Under the pieces are notes generated by a model. The model searched no databases, was not told the DNA's origin, and saw only the letters and a list, made by a program, of their open reading frames with translations. This document shows positions 22,786 to 31,321 of a DNA stretch of 64,000 bases, piece after piece (the stretch's first letter is position 1; each line of letters begins with the position of its first letter). This DNA comes from Cardiobacterium sp963553325 (lineage in GTDB: Bacteria; Pseudomonadota; Gammaproteobacteria; Cardiobacteriales; Cardiobacteriaceae), in assembly GCA_963553325.1 (NCBI GenBank), contig CAUVOF010000001.1, positions 1-64,000 on the forward strand, read 5' to 3'. The translations under genes and the position numbers were made by a program.

Positions 22786-23772
22786 TTAGTCCAACACCGC
22801 CTTGGCGGACATATCGGCGTGGAAGGAGGAGCGCACCATCGGCCCGGAGGCGACGTGGGTGAAGCCCATTTTCAGGCCTTCGTCGGTAAATATCTGGAAT
22901 TCTTCCGGGGTGTAGTAGTGCTTGACCGGCAGGTGGTGCACCGAGGGTTGCAGGTATTGGCCGACGGTGAGCATGCTGACGTCGTGGCGGCGCAGGTCTT
23001 CCATGACGCCGAGGATTTCGTCGATTTCTTCGCCGAGGCCGACCATCAGCCCGGATTTGGTAACGACCGGTTTGTTGCTCGCTTTTTTGTATTCGCGCAA
23101 GAGCTGTAGCGAGTGTTCGTAGTTGGCGCCGGGGCGCACTTCTTCGTACATCCGCGCCACGGTTTCCATGTTGTGGTTGAAGATGTCCGGCGGGGTGTGG
23201 CGCAGGATTTCGATGGCTTTTTCCATGCGGCCGCGGAAGTCGGGGGTGAGGATTTCCACGGTCATGCGCGGCGCGAGGCGGCGGATTTCGCGGACGCAGG
23301 CGGCGAAGTGTGCCGCGCCGCCGTCTAAGAGGTCGTCGCGGTCAACAGAGGTGATGACGACGTGGTGCAGGCCGATGTTGCGCACGGTTTCGGCGAGGTT
23401 GGTCGGTTCCATCGGGTCGAGCGGGTTGGGGCGGCCGTGGCCGACGTCGCAGAAGGGGCAGCGGCGGGTGCAGATGTCGCCCATAATCATGAAGGAAGCG
23501 GTGTTGTGGCGGAAGCATTCGCCGATGTTCGGGCAAGAGGCTTCTTCGCAGACGCTGTGCAGTTTCTGCTCGCGCATGATGGCTTTCATCCGCCGCACTT
23601 CTTCGCCGCCGGGGAACTGCGCGCGTATCCAGCTCGGTTTGCGCAGGCGCTCTTCGCCGACGTGCCCGGTGTTTTCCGGGATTTGCCGGATTTTGTCCGC
23701 GCCTTTTTTCTTGACGCCCATGGCGTTGGGCTTGACGCGGACGGGTTCGGCGGTTTGTTCGTGGTCGCTCAT
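22786..23772 (-). CDS. lipA: Lipoyl synthase
   Basis: The 328-residue radical-SAM enzyme inserts two sulfurs into protein-bound octanoate. The auxiliary cluster motif is CEEASCPNIGEC and the radical-SAM cluster motif is CTRRCPFC; the conserved SxxxxR near the C-terminus is VRSSFHAD. Length is normal. lipB is not in the window. It lies 30 bases downstream of rluB on the same strand. Confidence 0.97.
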   Translation of the reverse strand: MSDHEQTAEPVRVKPNAMGVKKKGADKIRQIPENTGHVGEERLRKPSWIRAQFPGGEEVRRMKAIMREQKLHSVCEEASCPNIGECFRHNTASFMIMGDICTRRCPFCDVGHGRPNPLDPMEPTNLAETVRNIGLHHVVITSVDRDDLLDGGAAHFAACVREIRRLAPRMTVEILTPDFRGRMEKAIEILRHTPPDIFNHNMETVARMYEEVRPGANYEHSLQLLREYKKASNKPVVTKSGLMVGLGEEIDEILGVMEDLRRHDVSMLTVGQYLQPSVHHLPVKHYYTPEEFQIFTDEGLKMGFTHVASGPMVRSSFHADMSAKAVLD

Positions 23773-23802
23773 GATGGTTCCTGGTTGGATGATTTGTGCT
23801 GA

Positions 23803-24582
23803 TTATAGTTGGCTGTTACGTTTTTTGCGTTGCAGCAGGTCAAGTAGCGCGTTGGTCTCACCCACGCTGAGCGGCCGCCAGCGCCCGGCGGAGAGTTCTT
23901 TTGGCAGCCACAGGTTGCCGATGCGGATGCGTTTTAGGCGGCTGACCTGGCAACCGACGGCTTCCCACAGGCGGCGCACTTCGCGGTTGCGCCCTTCTTT
24001 CAATACAACGCTGAAGTAGCGGTTGTATTGGTGGTCGTCTTCGTGCAATGCCTGCAACGGCTGGATGTCGTCGAAGCGGGCGAAGCCGTCTTCGAGCTCG
24101 ATGCCGTTACGCAGCGCTTGCAGGGTTTCTTCGCTGACCTCACCGGCGACGCGCACCCAGTATTCGCGCTCGATTTCGGCGCTGGGGTGCATGATGCGGT
24201 TGGCAAGGGCGCCGTCGTTGGTGAAAAGCAAGAGACCTGCGGTGTTCAAATCGAGGCGTCCGACGCTGACCCAGCGTCCCTGGCGCAGTTTTGGCAGGTG
24301 GCGGAAGACGGTCGGGCGGCCTTCCGGGTCGTCGCGCGTGCAGATTTCGCCCTGCGGTTTGTGGTACATCAGGATTTGTCGCGGTGCCTGGCGCTCCGGT
24401 GCGAGGCGCAGCGGTTTGCCGTCAAGGCTTAGGCGTTCGTAGCCGCTGATGCGCTGCCCCAGTTCCGCCGGTTTGCCATTGACGCGCAGGCGTCCCTCAC
24501 GAATCCAGCCCTCGATTTCGCGGCGTGAGCCGATGCCACGCGCTGCCAGCCATTTCTGGATGCGCTCCAATTCATTGTTCAT
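23803..24582 (-). CDS. rluB: Ribosomal large subunit pseudouridine synthase B
   Basis: The 259-residue RsuA-family synthase has an N-terminal S4 domain (RIQKWLAARGIGSRREIEGW) and the catalytic motif GRLDLNTAGLLLFTNDG (Asp nucleophile). The C-terminal family motif is EGRNREVRRLWEAVG. RluB modifies 23S rRNA helix 89 (U2605 in E. coli). RluE, RluF and RsuA are relatives, but the scpAB-rluB context supports RluB. Its start overlaps scpB by 11 bases. Confidence 0.9.
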   Translation of the reverse strand: MNNELERIQKWLAARGIGSRREIEGWIREGRLRVNGKPAELGQRISGYERLSLDGKPLRLAPERQAPRQILMYHKPQGEICTRDDPEGRPTVFRHLPKLRQGRWVSVGRLDLNTAGLLLFTNDGALANRIMHPSAEIEREYWVRVAGEVSEETLQALRNGIELEDGFARFDDIQPLQALHEDDHQYNRYFSVVLKEGRNREVRRLWEAVGCQVSRLKRIRIGNLWLPKELSAGRWRPLSVGETNALLDLLQRKKRNSQL

Positions 24583-25093
24583 TACTGTCTCCAAATCCCT
24601 CATCGGGCAAAGCGGGCAAATCCTCAAGGCTTGCCACGGAAAAATCGGATAAAAATTGTGCCGTCGTCGCCAGTAACTCCGGCCGCCCCGGCACTTCTTT
24701 GGTGCCAATCACTTCAATCCACTCCAACTCAAACAGCTGGCGGTAAATGCCGCTGCTGGTGGTGACGCCGCGCACCGCGTCGATTTCGGCGCGGGTAACG
24801 GGCTGATGATAGGCGATAAACGCCAGTGTTTCCCAAAAGGCGCGGGAAAAGCGCACCGGCTGCGCCTCGGCAAAGGCGGCGACCGCCGGGAAAAACGCCG
24901 GGCGCAGTTGCAAGCGCCAGCCGCCCGCGAGTTGCACCAGCATCATCGCCGACGCCTCGTAACGCGCCGCCAGCGCCTCAAGCGCCGTGTGCACCACCTC
25001 TTCGGAAACGTCGAGCGCCTGTGCGAGCAGCGCCTCGCTCACCGCCTCGTCGCGGGTAAACAATATCGCCTCAATGCGGCGTTCTAAACTCAT
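24572..25093 (-). CDS. scpB: Segregation and condensation protein B
   Basis: The 173-residue kleisin-associated winged-helix protein shows MSLERRIEAILFTRDEAVSE at the start and FWETLAFIAYHQPVTRAEID, then GVTTSSGIYRQLFELEWIEV. These are standard ScpB features. ScpB dimers bind ScpA to form the SMC condensin. The smc gene itself is not seen here. It overlaps scpA by four bases and rluB by eleven. Confidence 0.93.
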   Translation of the reverse strand: MSLERRIEAILFTRDEAVSEALLAQALDVSEEVVHTALEALAARYEASAMMLVQLAGGWRLQLRPAFFPAVAAFAEAQPVRFSRAFWETLAFIAYHQPVTRAEIDAVRGVTTSSGIYRQLFELEWIEVIGTKEVPGRPELLATTAQFLSDFSVASLEDLPALPDEGFGDSNEQ

Positions 25094-25878
25094 CCTGACC
25101 TCCTCAGGCGTATGTCCACCGGGGCGAACAGTGCTTTTTGCTGCCATTCCAGCAACTGCGAACGGTCAAGTTCGAGCATCGCCATCAGCGACACCACCAG
25201 CCCGGCGCGCCCCTCGCCCGCTTGGCAAAACGAGGTCAGCGCTTGCCAGCCTTCATGGTGGCGCAGCCGTGCTTGCATCGCCTCCATCCGCTCGGCAAGG
25301 GAAAACTCCTCGCCCTCAACTTCGTGCGCGCGGCGCAAATCATGGCGCAGCCACAGTTTGCGCAGCGCCTCCGCCAGTTTTGCCGCATCCGCCGGTGGCT
25401 TGACCACAGGCTGCGCCCCCGCTGGCGGCAAATGCGCGGAAAGTGCCGTCCCCGCATCAACGCGCGGCATGACGGCAAGCAGTTCCGCCGCTCGTCCGGT
25501 CTGCACATAGAGCAGCAGTTGTTCGGCGAGCGCGGCGCGCGGGTCGGGCGCTTCTTCGCCGTCGTCTGCCAGCAGCGGCGGGCGCGGCAGCATCATTCGC
25601 GCCTTGATTTCGGCAAGGGTCGCTGCCATTAGCAGGTATTCCGCCGCAAGCGTCATGTCGAGCTGCTCCATCAGGTCAAGATAAGCGAGGTATTGTTCGG
25701 TAATCAGCGCCACCGGCAGGTCGAGCACGTCGAAATTCTGCTTGCGTATCAGATAGACGAGCAAATCGAGCGGCCCGGCGAAGGTTTCCAGCAGTACGCG
25801 CAGCGCATCGGGCGGGATAAATAAATCTTTCGGCATCTGCGCCACCGGCTCGCCCAAGACCAAAACTTGCTGTTCCAT
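25090..25878 (-). CDS. scpA: Segregation and condensation protein A (kleisin)
   Basis: The 262-residue kleisin bridges SMC heads. The N-terminal domain has FAGPLDLLVYLIRKQNFDVL and the ScpB/SMC-binding YLLMAATLAEIKARMMLPR, and the C-terminal winged helix ends in LLEWQQKALFAPVDI. It leads the scpA-scpB-rluB operon and has a promoter-like sequence upstream, divergent from azurin. Confidence 0.93.
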   Translation of the reverse strand: MEQQVLVLGEPVAQMPKDLFIPPDALRVLLETFAGPLDLLVYLIRKQNFDVLDLPVALITEQYLAYLDLMEQLDMTLAAEYLLMAATLAEIKARMMLPRPPLLADDGEEAPDPRAALAEQLLLYVQTGRAAELLAVMPRVDAGTALSAHLPPAGAQPVVKPPADAAKLAEALRKLWLRHDLRRAHEVEGEEFSLAERMEAMQARLRHHEGWQALTSFCQAGEGRAGLVVSLMAMLELDRSQLLEWQQKALFAPVDIRLRRSG

Positions 25879-25903
25879 CGTTCAACCTGCGGAAAAGGCG
25901 CGC

Positions 25904-25931
25904 ATTATAGCGAGCGGTTTGTCTGCCCAAG
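25904..25931 (-). promoter_or_regulatory. Candidate promoter of scpA-scpB-rluB
   Basis: On the minus strand TTGGGC is followed after 16 bases by a perfect TATAAT, about 26 bases upstream of the scpA ATG. Confidence 0.55.
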
Positions 25932-26007
25932 CCGATATATGTCAAAAAATATGCGCATTCGGCGGATGAAAACTGCGTGAAAATCAGGCAATCCGGAAAC
26001 TTTCGCG

Positions 26008-26036
26008 TTGCTTTTTGCGCTTTGCCCGCATACCAT
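26008..26036 (+). promoter_or_regulatory. Candidate promoter of the azurin gene
   Basis: TTGCTT is followed after 17 bases by TACCAT, 41 bases upstream of the azurin start. The -10 box is moderate. Confidence 0.45.
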
Positions 26037-26076
26037 GCGCATCCCGTTTTTCCTTCCACAATCAATAGGTAACACC

Positions 26077-26685
26077 ATGAAAAAATTGATGATTCCTGCC
26101 ATTATCGCCATGCTGAGCATCAGCAGCTTCGCCGAAGACGCCAAACCAGCTGAAGCCACTTCCGCCGCTGCCCCGGCTGCGGCAACCGAAGCTGCCAAAC
26201 CGGCTGAAGCCACTTCCGCCGCTGCCCCGGCTGCGGCAACTGAAGCTGCTAAACCCGCCGAAGGTGCGGCTGATGCCAAACCGGCTGAAGGCGCGGCTGG
26301 CGCCTGCCAGGCAGTTGTCCAAGGCAACGACAAAATGCAGTTCGACATCAAAGAAATCAAGATTAACAAGGCAAGCTGCCCGGAATTCACCGTTGAACTT
26401 GACCACGTTGGCAAAATGCCGCTTGCCGTTATGGGGCACAACGTCGTCATTACCAAGAAAGCAGACGTTGACGGCGTTGCTCAAGATGGCGCCAAAGCGG
26501 CTGCCACCAACTACGTTAAAGACGGCGACGAGCGCGTTATCGCCCACACCAAAGCCATTGGTGGCGGTCAAAAAGACAGCGTTACCTTCAAGACTGACGT
26601 GCTTGAAGCCGGTGGCGACTACGACTTCTTCTGCTCTTTCCCCGGCCACTTAGCCATCATGCGTGGCAAAGTCATCGTCGAATAA
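26077..26685 (+). CDS. Azurin with an N-terminal Ala/Pro/Glu-rich (H.8-like) arm
   Basis: The 202-residue periplasmic blue copper protein starts with a Sec signal (IIAMLSISSFA, cut near residue 19). A low-complexity arm from 20 to about 75 follows, then an azurin domain (CQAVVQGNDKMQFDIKEIKI) with copper ligands His121 (GHN), Cys186, His191 and Met195 (CSFPGHLAIM) and the Cys77-Cys101 disulfide. The arm resembles the H.8 region of Neisseria Laz. Laz, however, is lipid-anchored, and here no lipobox cysteine is present, so the protein should be soluble or differently attached. The arm contains an exact-frame tandem duplication (separate entry). Likely electron carrier. Confidence 0.94.
   Translation: MKKLMIPAIIAMLSISSFAEDAKPAEATSAAAPAAATEAAKPAEATSAAAPAAATEAAKPAEGAADAKPAEGAAGACQAVVQGNDKMQFDIKEIKINKASCPEFTVELDHVGKMPLAVMGHNVVITKKADVDGVAQDGAKAAATNYVKDGDERVIAHTKAIGGGQKDSVTFKTDVLEAGGDYDFFCSFPGHLAIMRGKVIVE
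26140..26247 (+). repeat. Tandem 54-bp duplication inside the azurin arm
   Basis: Two adjacent 54-bp units (26140-26193 and 26194-26247) encode AKPAEATSAAAPAAATEA twice and differ at two third-codon positions. A third, diverged start (AKPAEGA) follows. Near identity at the DNA level indicates recent duplication. Confidence 0.9.
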
Positions 26686-26700
26686 GACAGACACCCAGCC

Positions 26701-26728
26701 AAAAAGCGCTCCGCACGGGGCGCTTTTT
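26701..26728 (+). terminator. Terminator of the azurin gene
   Basis: AAAAAGCGC pairs with GCGCTTTTT around a 10-nt partly paired loop. Confidence 0.75.
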
Positions 26729-26741
26729 CATGCCCGCGCGA

Positions 26742-26770
26742 TTGCCCCGGCGCAGGCGCAACGCTACAAT
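26742..26770 (+). promoter_or_regulatory. Promoter of ppiD
   Basis: TTGCCC is followed after 17 bases by TACAAT, 34 bases upstream of the ppiD start. Confidence 0.6.
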
Positions 26771-26804
26771 CCGCGCCTTCATTCATCCCACGGAAAACCG
26801 CCCC

Positions 26805-28556
26805 ATGCTCGAAGACATCCGCGAAAAAAAGACCAACCGCGTTACCTACTTGCTCGTCGTCATTGCCGGTATCGGCATGCTGTTTATCGGCGTCCCCTTC
26901 TTTAACCACAGCGGCGAAATCAACGTCGCCACCGTCAATGGCCAGGACATCCCGCAGCGCCTCTACAGCGACACCTACCGCGACCTGCAACAACAACAGC
27001 CCAACCTAAGCGAAAGCGAGCTTTCACAGCGTGCCGTGCGTACCCTGATTGAGCGCAGCTTGCTTGAACAGCACGCGCTGGACAGCCGCTACCGCCTGCC
27101 GGACAGCGCCCTCTACCGCATCATCAAGCAGCAGTTCGGCGACAACGAAAAATACAGCCAATTCCTCAAAAACCACGGCATCAGCGCCACCAGCTACCAA
27201 GAAAGCATGCGGCGCAGCGAAAGCATCGGCGCCTACTACCGCGCCCTCTTTGTCGGCGACGGCAGCGGCCCGCTGCAACAGCACTACCTGCAAAGCCAGG
27301 CGCAAGAACGCGGCTACACCCTCTACACCATCCCGCGCGCGCCAATTGCCGCCGCGGTCAGCGTCGATGACAGCGTCCTGGAAAAACACTATCAAGCGCA
27401 TGGCGAGCGCTTTTCTACCCCGGAAAGCGTCAATATCGACTACACCATCTACGACATCGCCGACCTGCCGGTGAGCGACGAACAAATCGCCAAAGCGCGC
27501 GCCGCCAGCGAACGCCGCAGCGGCCGTTACCTCATCATTGACGACGCCAAAGCCGCTACCGATGTCGCCGCAGCCATCAAAGACGGCAGCAAAACCTTTG
27601 CCGACTACTGGCAGGCGGTAAAAGACAAAACCCTTGCGGGCGAAACCGGCGAACTGGCGCTTGCCGCCAAGGGCAAAGGCGTCAGCCCCGAACTGGACGA
27701 AGCCCTTTTCGCCCTTGCCGGCAAAGGCGACGTTTCGCCGCTGATTCACAGCGAATACGGCAACATCCTGGTCGAGCTGGGCGACATCGAAAGCGGCAAA
27801 CGCAGCGACGAAGAACTGCGCCACCTCGCCGCCAGCGACAACGAAGCCGCCTACATCGAGCGCGCCAACCAGGCATTTGACGCCGCGCAAAGCGGCAGTG
27901 GTCTCGCCGCCATTACCGGCATTACCGGCGGCAAAACAGAAAGCCTTGCCAACATCACCGCCAGCAGCGACAACGCGCCTTGGTTGCACAACGCCAAAGT
28001 GCAGGCGCAACTCTTTGGCGAAAAGGCGCTGGCTGATAACAAAGTCGGCGAACCGGTGGAAATCGCGCCGCAACGCACCCTGTTCTTCACCGTCACCCAG
28101 CGCGAAAAACCGCAGCCGCGTCCCTTTGCCGACGTCCGCGCGCAAGTGGAAGCCGATTACCGCAACGAACAGGCGAACACCACCCTGCGCGAACGTGGCG
28201 AGGCGTTAAAAACAGCATTGGCAGAAGGCAAAGCCGAGGCGCTTATCGCCGAATACCAAGTACAAAGCGAGACCGTCGCACCGACTAACCGCTTTGCCGC
28301 GAAAAACCCGCTTGTCCTCGACCTCTTTAACCGCAGCGAACGCCTCACCATCCTCGACGCCCCGGATGGCAACCTGCTCGTCGCCCGCCTCGACAGTGTC
28401 GCAGAGGGCGATCCGGCAAAACTGCCCGAAGCACAACGCAGCGCGTTGAGCCAGCAATGGCAACTCGAAAACTTCGGCGCGACCTACAACGGCATCGGCA
28501 GTTGGCTCTACGGACAGGCAAAAATTAAAATCAACGAAGAAGCGTTGCAGCGCTAA
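26805..28556 (+). CDS. ppiD: Membrane-anchored periplasmic chaperone/isomerase PpiD
   Basis: The 583-residue protein has an N-terminal cytoplasmic stub (MLEDIREKKTNRV), one membrane anchor (TYLLVVIAGIGMLFIGVPFF), then the SurA-N-like chaperone helices (VRTLIERSLLEQHALDSRYR, FLKNHGISATSYQESMRRSE), a parvulin-like PPIase region about 215-350 and the C-terminal SurA/PpiD domain. PpiD works at the SecYEG exit on newly secreted proteins. Length is close to E. coli PpiD (623). The ATG at 26805 begins the anchor; no start further upstream is supported. Confidence 0.88.
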   Translation: MLEDIREKKTNRVTYLLVVIAGIGMLFIGVPFFNHSGEINVATVNGQDIPQRLYSDTYRDLQQQQPNLSESELSQRAVRTLIERSLLEQHALDSRYRLPDSALYRIIKQQFGDNEKYSQFLKNHGISATSYQESMRRSESIGAYYRALFVGDGSGPLQQHYLQSQAQERGYTLYTIPRAPIAAAVSVDDSVLEKHYQAHGERFSTPESVNIDYTIYDIADLPVSDEQIAKARAASERRSGRYLIIDDAKAATDVAAAIKDGSKTFADYWQAVKDKTLAGETGELALAAKGKGVSPELDEALFALAGKGDVSPLIHSEYGNILVELGDIESGKRSDEELRHLAASDNEAAYIERANQAFDAAQSGSGLAAITGITGGKTESLANITASSDNAPWLHNAKVQAQLFGEKALADNKVGEPVEIAPQRTLFFTVTQREKPQPRPFADVRAQVEADYRNEQANTTLRERGEALKTALAEGKAEALIAEYQVQSETVAPTNRFAAKNPLVLDLFNRSERLTILDAPDGNLLVARLDSVAEGDPAKLPEAQRSALSQQWQLENFGATYNGIGSWLYGQAKIKINEEALQR

Positions 28557-28561
28557 AAAGA

Positions 28562-28585
28562 AAAGCCCCTCACACGAGGGGCTTT
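28562..28585. terminator. Bidirectional terminator between ppiD and gmk
   Basis: A perfect 10-bp stem (AAAGCCCCTC with GAGGGGCTTT) closes an ACAC loop between converging genes. Confidence 0.85.
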
Positions 28586-28597
28586 CTCTTGTCGGCA

Positions 28598-29209
28598 TCA
28601 CTGTCCCAAACGTTTGAGCAGCGGCTGTAAATCCGCCTCACGCCGCGCCCGGCGCAGGCGGTCGCTGGTAATCAGCGCCTGCAATTCGCTCGCCGCGCGC
28701 TGAAAATCGGCATTGACAATCACAAACTCAAATTCGCGGTAGTGGCTAATCTGCTCCTCCGCCTCTGCCATGCGCTGCGCGACAACGGCGGCGTTGTCCT
28801 GCCCGCGCGTCGTCAGGCGCTCACGCAACACATCCAGCGATGGCGGCAGCAAAAACACCGTGCGCGTCTCTGGGCGGCGGCGCATCACCTGCTGCGCGCC
28901 CTGCCAGTCAATGCTCAAAATCACGTCTTTGCCCGCCGCCAGCAGCGCATCGACGGATGCCGCCGCCGTGCCGTAGGCGTTGTGGAAAACCTGCGCGTAT
29001 TCGAGAAAACCGTCGGCGTCAATCATCGCCTGAAATTCGCCGGGCGCGACGAAAAAATAATGCACCCCTTCAATCTCGCCCGGCCGCGCGGCGCGCGTGG
29101 TATGCGACACGCTTTCGACGACATCATCCAAAACCCGCACCGCTTCGGCAATAAGACTGGTTTTGCCGCCGCCCGACGGTGCGGCGACTATCCACAACTG
29201 ACCCTGCAT
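28598..29209 (-). CDS. gmk: Guanylate kinase
   Basis: The 203-residue enzyme phosphorylates GMP to GDP. The P-loop is APSGGGKTSLI (residues 9-19), and GMP-binding residues lie in SHTTRAARPGEIEGVHYFFV (Ser/Arg/Tyr). The segment DVILSIDWQGAQQVMRR carries the Walker-B-like Asp. The P-loop has Gly-Gly where most have Gly-Ala, a minor variation. Confidence 0.95.
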   Translation of the reverse strand: MQGQLWIVAAPSGGGKTSLIAEAVRVLDDVVESVSHTTRAARPGEIEGVHYFFVAPGEFQAMIDADGFLEYAQVFHNAYGTAAASVDALLAAGKDVILSIDWQGAQQVMRRRPETRTVFLLPPSLDVLRERLTTRGQDNAAVVAQRMAEAEEQISHYREFEFVIVNADFQRAASELQALITSDRLRRARREADLQPLLKRLGQ

Positions 29210-29293
29210 GAAAACTCCTGACGTTACCCGATGAAAAGCGCGCTACTTTACTGCGCCGCTCTATGCCGGGCAAATGGAAATACGCCGGGCGCG

Positions 29294-30070
29294 TCAATAG
29301 GCGAGGTCGCAATACTCCATCAGCAGCGGCGCGTGGTCAGAGAAGTTTTCGGCGGTGTAAACGCTGGCGCTTGCGACCTGCGCGGCGAGGTTTTTGCTGA
29401 TGATTTGGTAGTCGATGCGCCAGCCGACGTTGTTGGCGCGCGCCTTGCCGCGTTGGCTCCACCAGGTGTATTGCTCAAGTTCGGGATGGATGAGGCGGAA
29501 AGCGTCGCGGAACTCGCCGGCGAAAAGGTCGGTCAGCCATTGCCGCTCGTGTGGCAAAAAGCCGCTGTTTTTCAGGTTGCCCTTCCAGTTTTTCAGGTCT
29601 TTTTCGGTGTGGGCGATATTGATGTCGCCGCAGAGAATGAGGCGCTCGCCCGCCGCCGCGCGTGCATTCAGCCACGGCGCCAGTTTCGCCATGAAGGCCT
29701 CTTTTTTCGCTTGCCGTTCGTCGCCGCTGGTGCCGCTGTGCATATAAAGGCTGATGAGCGAGAAGCCGGGATAACGCGCTTCCAGATAGCGCCCCTCGCT
29801 GTCGATTTCCGCCCAGCCGATGCCGTGCTGCACCTGCTGTGGCGGGTGTTTCAGGTACAATGCGACGCCGCTGTAGCCCTTCTTTTCCGCGTCGTGGTAG
29901 TAGTTGTGGGCAAAGGGGAAATAGGCGGCATCGCCTTCCAGTTGCGGCAGTTGTGCCTTGGTTTCCTGAATGCAGACGGCGTCGGCGTCCTGCGCGTGCA
30001 GCCATTGGAAAAAGCCCTTACGCGCGGCAGCACGGATGCCGTTGGCATTGAAGGTGATGATTTTGAACAT
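29294..30070 (-). CDS. xthA: Exodeoxyribonuclease III
   Basis: The 258-residue AP endonuclease/3'-5' exonuclease of base-excision repair shows FNANGIRAA at the start, VCIQETKAQ (metal Glu), LILCGDINIAH (catalytic Asp/Asn) and YQIISKNLA with FSDHAPLLMEY (catalytic His) at the end. It is divergent from pyrE with only 22 bases between the start codons, so each promoter must lie inside the other gene or overlap. Confidence 0.95.
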   Translation of the reverse strand: MFKIITFNANGIRAAARKGFFQWLHAQDADAVCIQETKAQLPQLEGDAAYFPFAHNYYHDAEKKGYSGVALYLKHPPQQVQHGIGWAEIDSEGRYLEARYPGFSLISLYMHSGTSGDERQAKKEAFMAKLAPWLNARAAAGERLILCGDINIAHTEKDLKNWKGNLKNSGFLPHERQWLTDLFAGEFRDAFRLIHPELEQYTWWSQRGKARANNVGWRIDYQIISKNLAAQVASASVYTAENFSDHAPLLMEYCDLAY

Positions 30071-30092
30071 TTTTTTAGCCTTGAGGTATGAA

Positions 30093-30755
30093 ATGCTGGC
30101 AGTATATCAAAAAGACTTTTTGCGCTCGGCACTGGCGGTGTCCGCGCTGAAATTTGGCGATTTCACCCTGAAATCGGGGCGGCAAAGCCCGTATTTTTTC
30201 AACGCCGGCGCCTTTGCCAGCGGCGAAGCGCTCACCATAATGGCGCGTGCCTATGCGGCAACCGTGCTGCGCCTGCGCGCGGAAGGCGTTGTCTTTGACG
30301 CGCTCTACGGCCCCGCCTACAAAGGCATTCCGCTGGTGGCAGCGGTGGCAGTGGTGCTGCACGCCGAACATGGCTTGTCGCTACCGTGGACGTTCAACCG
30401 CAAGGAAGCGAAAGACCACGGCGAAGGCGGCACGCTGGTCGGCGCGCCGCTTGCTGGCAAGCGCGTGCTGATTTTGGACGACGTGCTGACCGCTGGCACT
30501 GCCATTCGCGAATCGCTTGCCGTACTGCGCGCCGCCGACGCCGAACCGGTGGCGGTGGTGGTCGCGCTTGACCGCCAGGAAACTGTCGATGGTGGCGACA
30601 CCGCCCTTGCCCGCCTCGCCAGCACGGAAAAACTCATCACCGCTGCCGTCGTTACCCTTGATGACCTGCTGCAATTTATCGGCGACGATGCCGCGCTTGC
30701 CGCGCATCTGCCGGCGATGCAGGCCTACCGCGCCCGTTATGGTGCGACAGATTAA
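30093..30755 (+). CDS. pyrE: Orotate phosphoribosyltransferase
   Basis: The 220-residue enzyme makes OMP from orotate and PRPP. Motifs are GDFTLKSGRQSPYFFNAG (orotate loop), FNRKEAKDHGEGGTLVGAP (flexible catalytic loop) and the PRPP motif VLILDDVLTAGTAIRE. The ATG at 30093 follows TGAGG; xthA diverges just upstream. Confidence 0.95.
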   Translation: MLAVYQKDFLRSALAVSALKFGDFTLKSGRQSPYFFNAGAFASGEALTIMARAYAATVLRLRAEGVVFDALYGPAYKGIPLVAAVAVVLHAEHGLSLPWTFNRKEAKDHGEGGTLVGAPLAGKRVLILDDVLTAGTAIRESLAVLRAADAEPVAVVVALDRQETVDGGDTALARLASTEKLITAAVVTLDDLLQFIGDDAALAAHLPAMQAYRARYGATD

Positions 30756-30937
30756 CGCGACAGTAGGAAATACGCGGCGAAGCGGCTATACTGCGCGCCG
30801 CTAATCTACCGCGCCGCCGCGCGGTTCTTCTTTACCCGCCCGAAGCGAATCCCTTTTATCTATCTGACCCGCCGCGATGCAATTTCGCTGCGTGGATTCG
30901 CCGTTCGTGCCATTCATTCCTCAACCGGAGACTATCC

Positions 30938-31270
30938 ATGAGCAAACTCGCTACTGTTGGCGAAGATAACTTCCAAACCGAAGTTTTGAATGCTGACATT
31001 CCCGTACTTGTCGATTTCTGGGCCACCTGGTGCGGTCCGTGCAAAATGGTCGCGCCCGAACTCGAAGCGCTTGCTGCTGAGACCGAAGGAAAACTGAAAA
31101 TCGTCAAACTCGATATCGACCAAGATCGCGATCTCGCAGTCGAATATGGAATCCGTGGCGTTCCCACCCTGCTGCTGTTTAAAAACGGCAAAATGATCGA
31201 AGGTTATTACCGTGCGGCGACCAAAGAGCAATTGCTCGCCCACTTCCAACCCTATCTTGACCTTGCCTGA
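30938..31270 (+). CDS. trxA: Thioredoxin 1
   Basis: The 110-residue thioredoxin has the active site WATWCGPCKMVAP, the buried Asp (PVLVDFWA) and the cis-Pro segment RGVPTLLLF. It precedes rho by 51 bases, the conserved trxA-rho order. Upstream, 30756-30937 contains no gene; a TATACT at 30787 may be a -10 box without a good -35. Confidence 0.96.
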   Translation: MSKLATVGEDNFQTEVLNADIPVLVDFWATWCGPCKMVAPELEALAAETEGKLKIVKLDIDQDRDLAVEYGIRGVPTLLLFKNGKMIEGYYRAATKEQLLAHFQPYLDLA

Positions 31271-31277
31271 TACTACT

Positions 31278-31298
31278 GCCCCCGCATTACGCGGGGGC
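31278..31298 (+). terminator. Hairpin between trxA and rho
   Basis: GCCCCCGC pairs with GCGGGGGC around ATTAC, followed by GCATTTAT. The T-run is weak, so readthrough into rho is likely. Confidence 0.5.
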
Positions 31299-31321
31299 GC
31301 ATTTATCCCCGCACAGCAAAC

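Noticed and set aside
26140..26247. Azurin repeats as a CRISPR or intergenic repeat
   Set aside because: They are exact-frame codon repeats inside a protein arm with no spacers.
27024..28145. 373-codon frame opposite ppiD
   Set aside because: Shadow of a GC-rich gene; no start signal and no recognisable domain.
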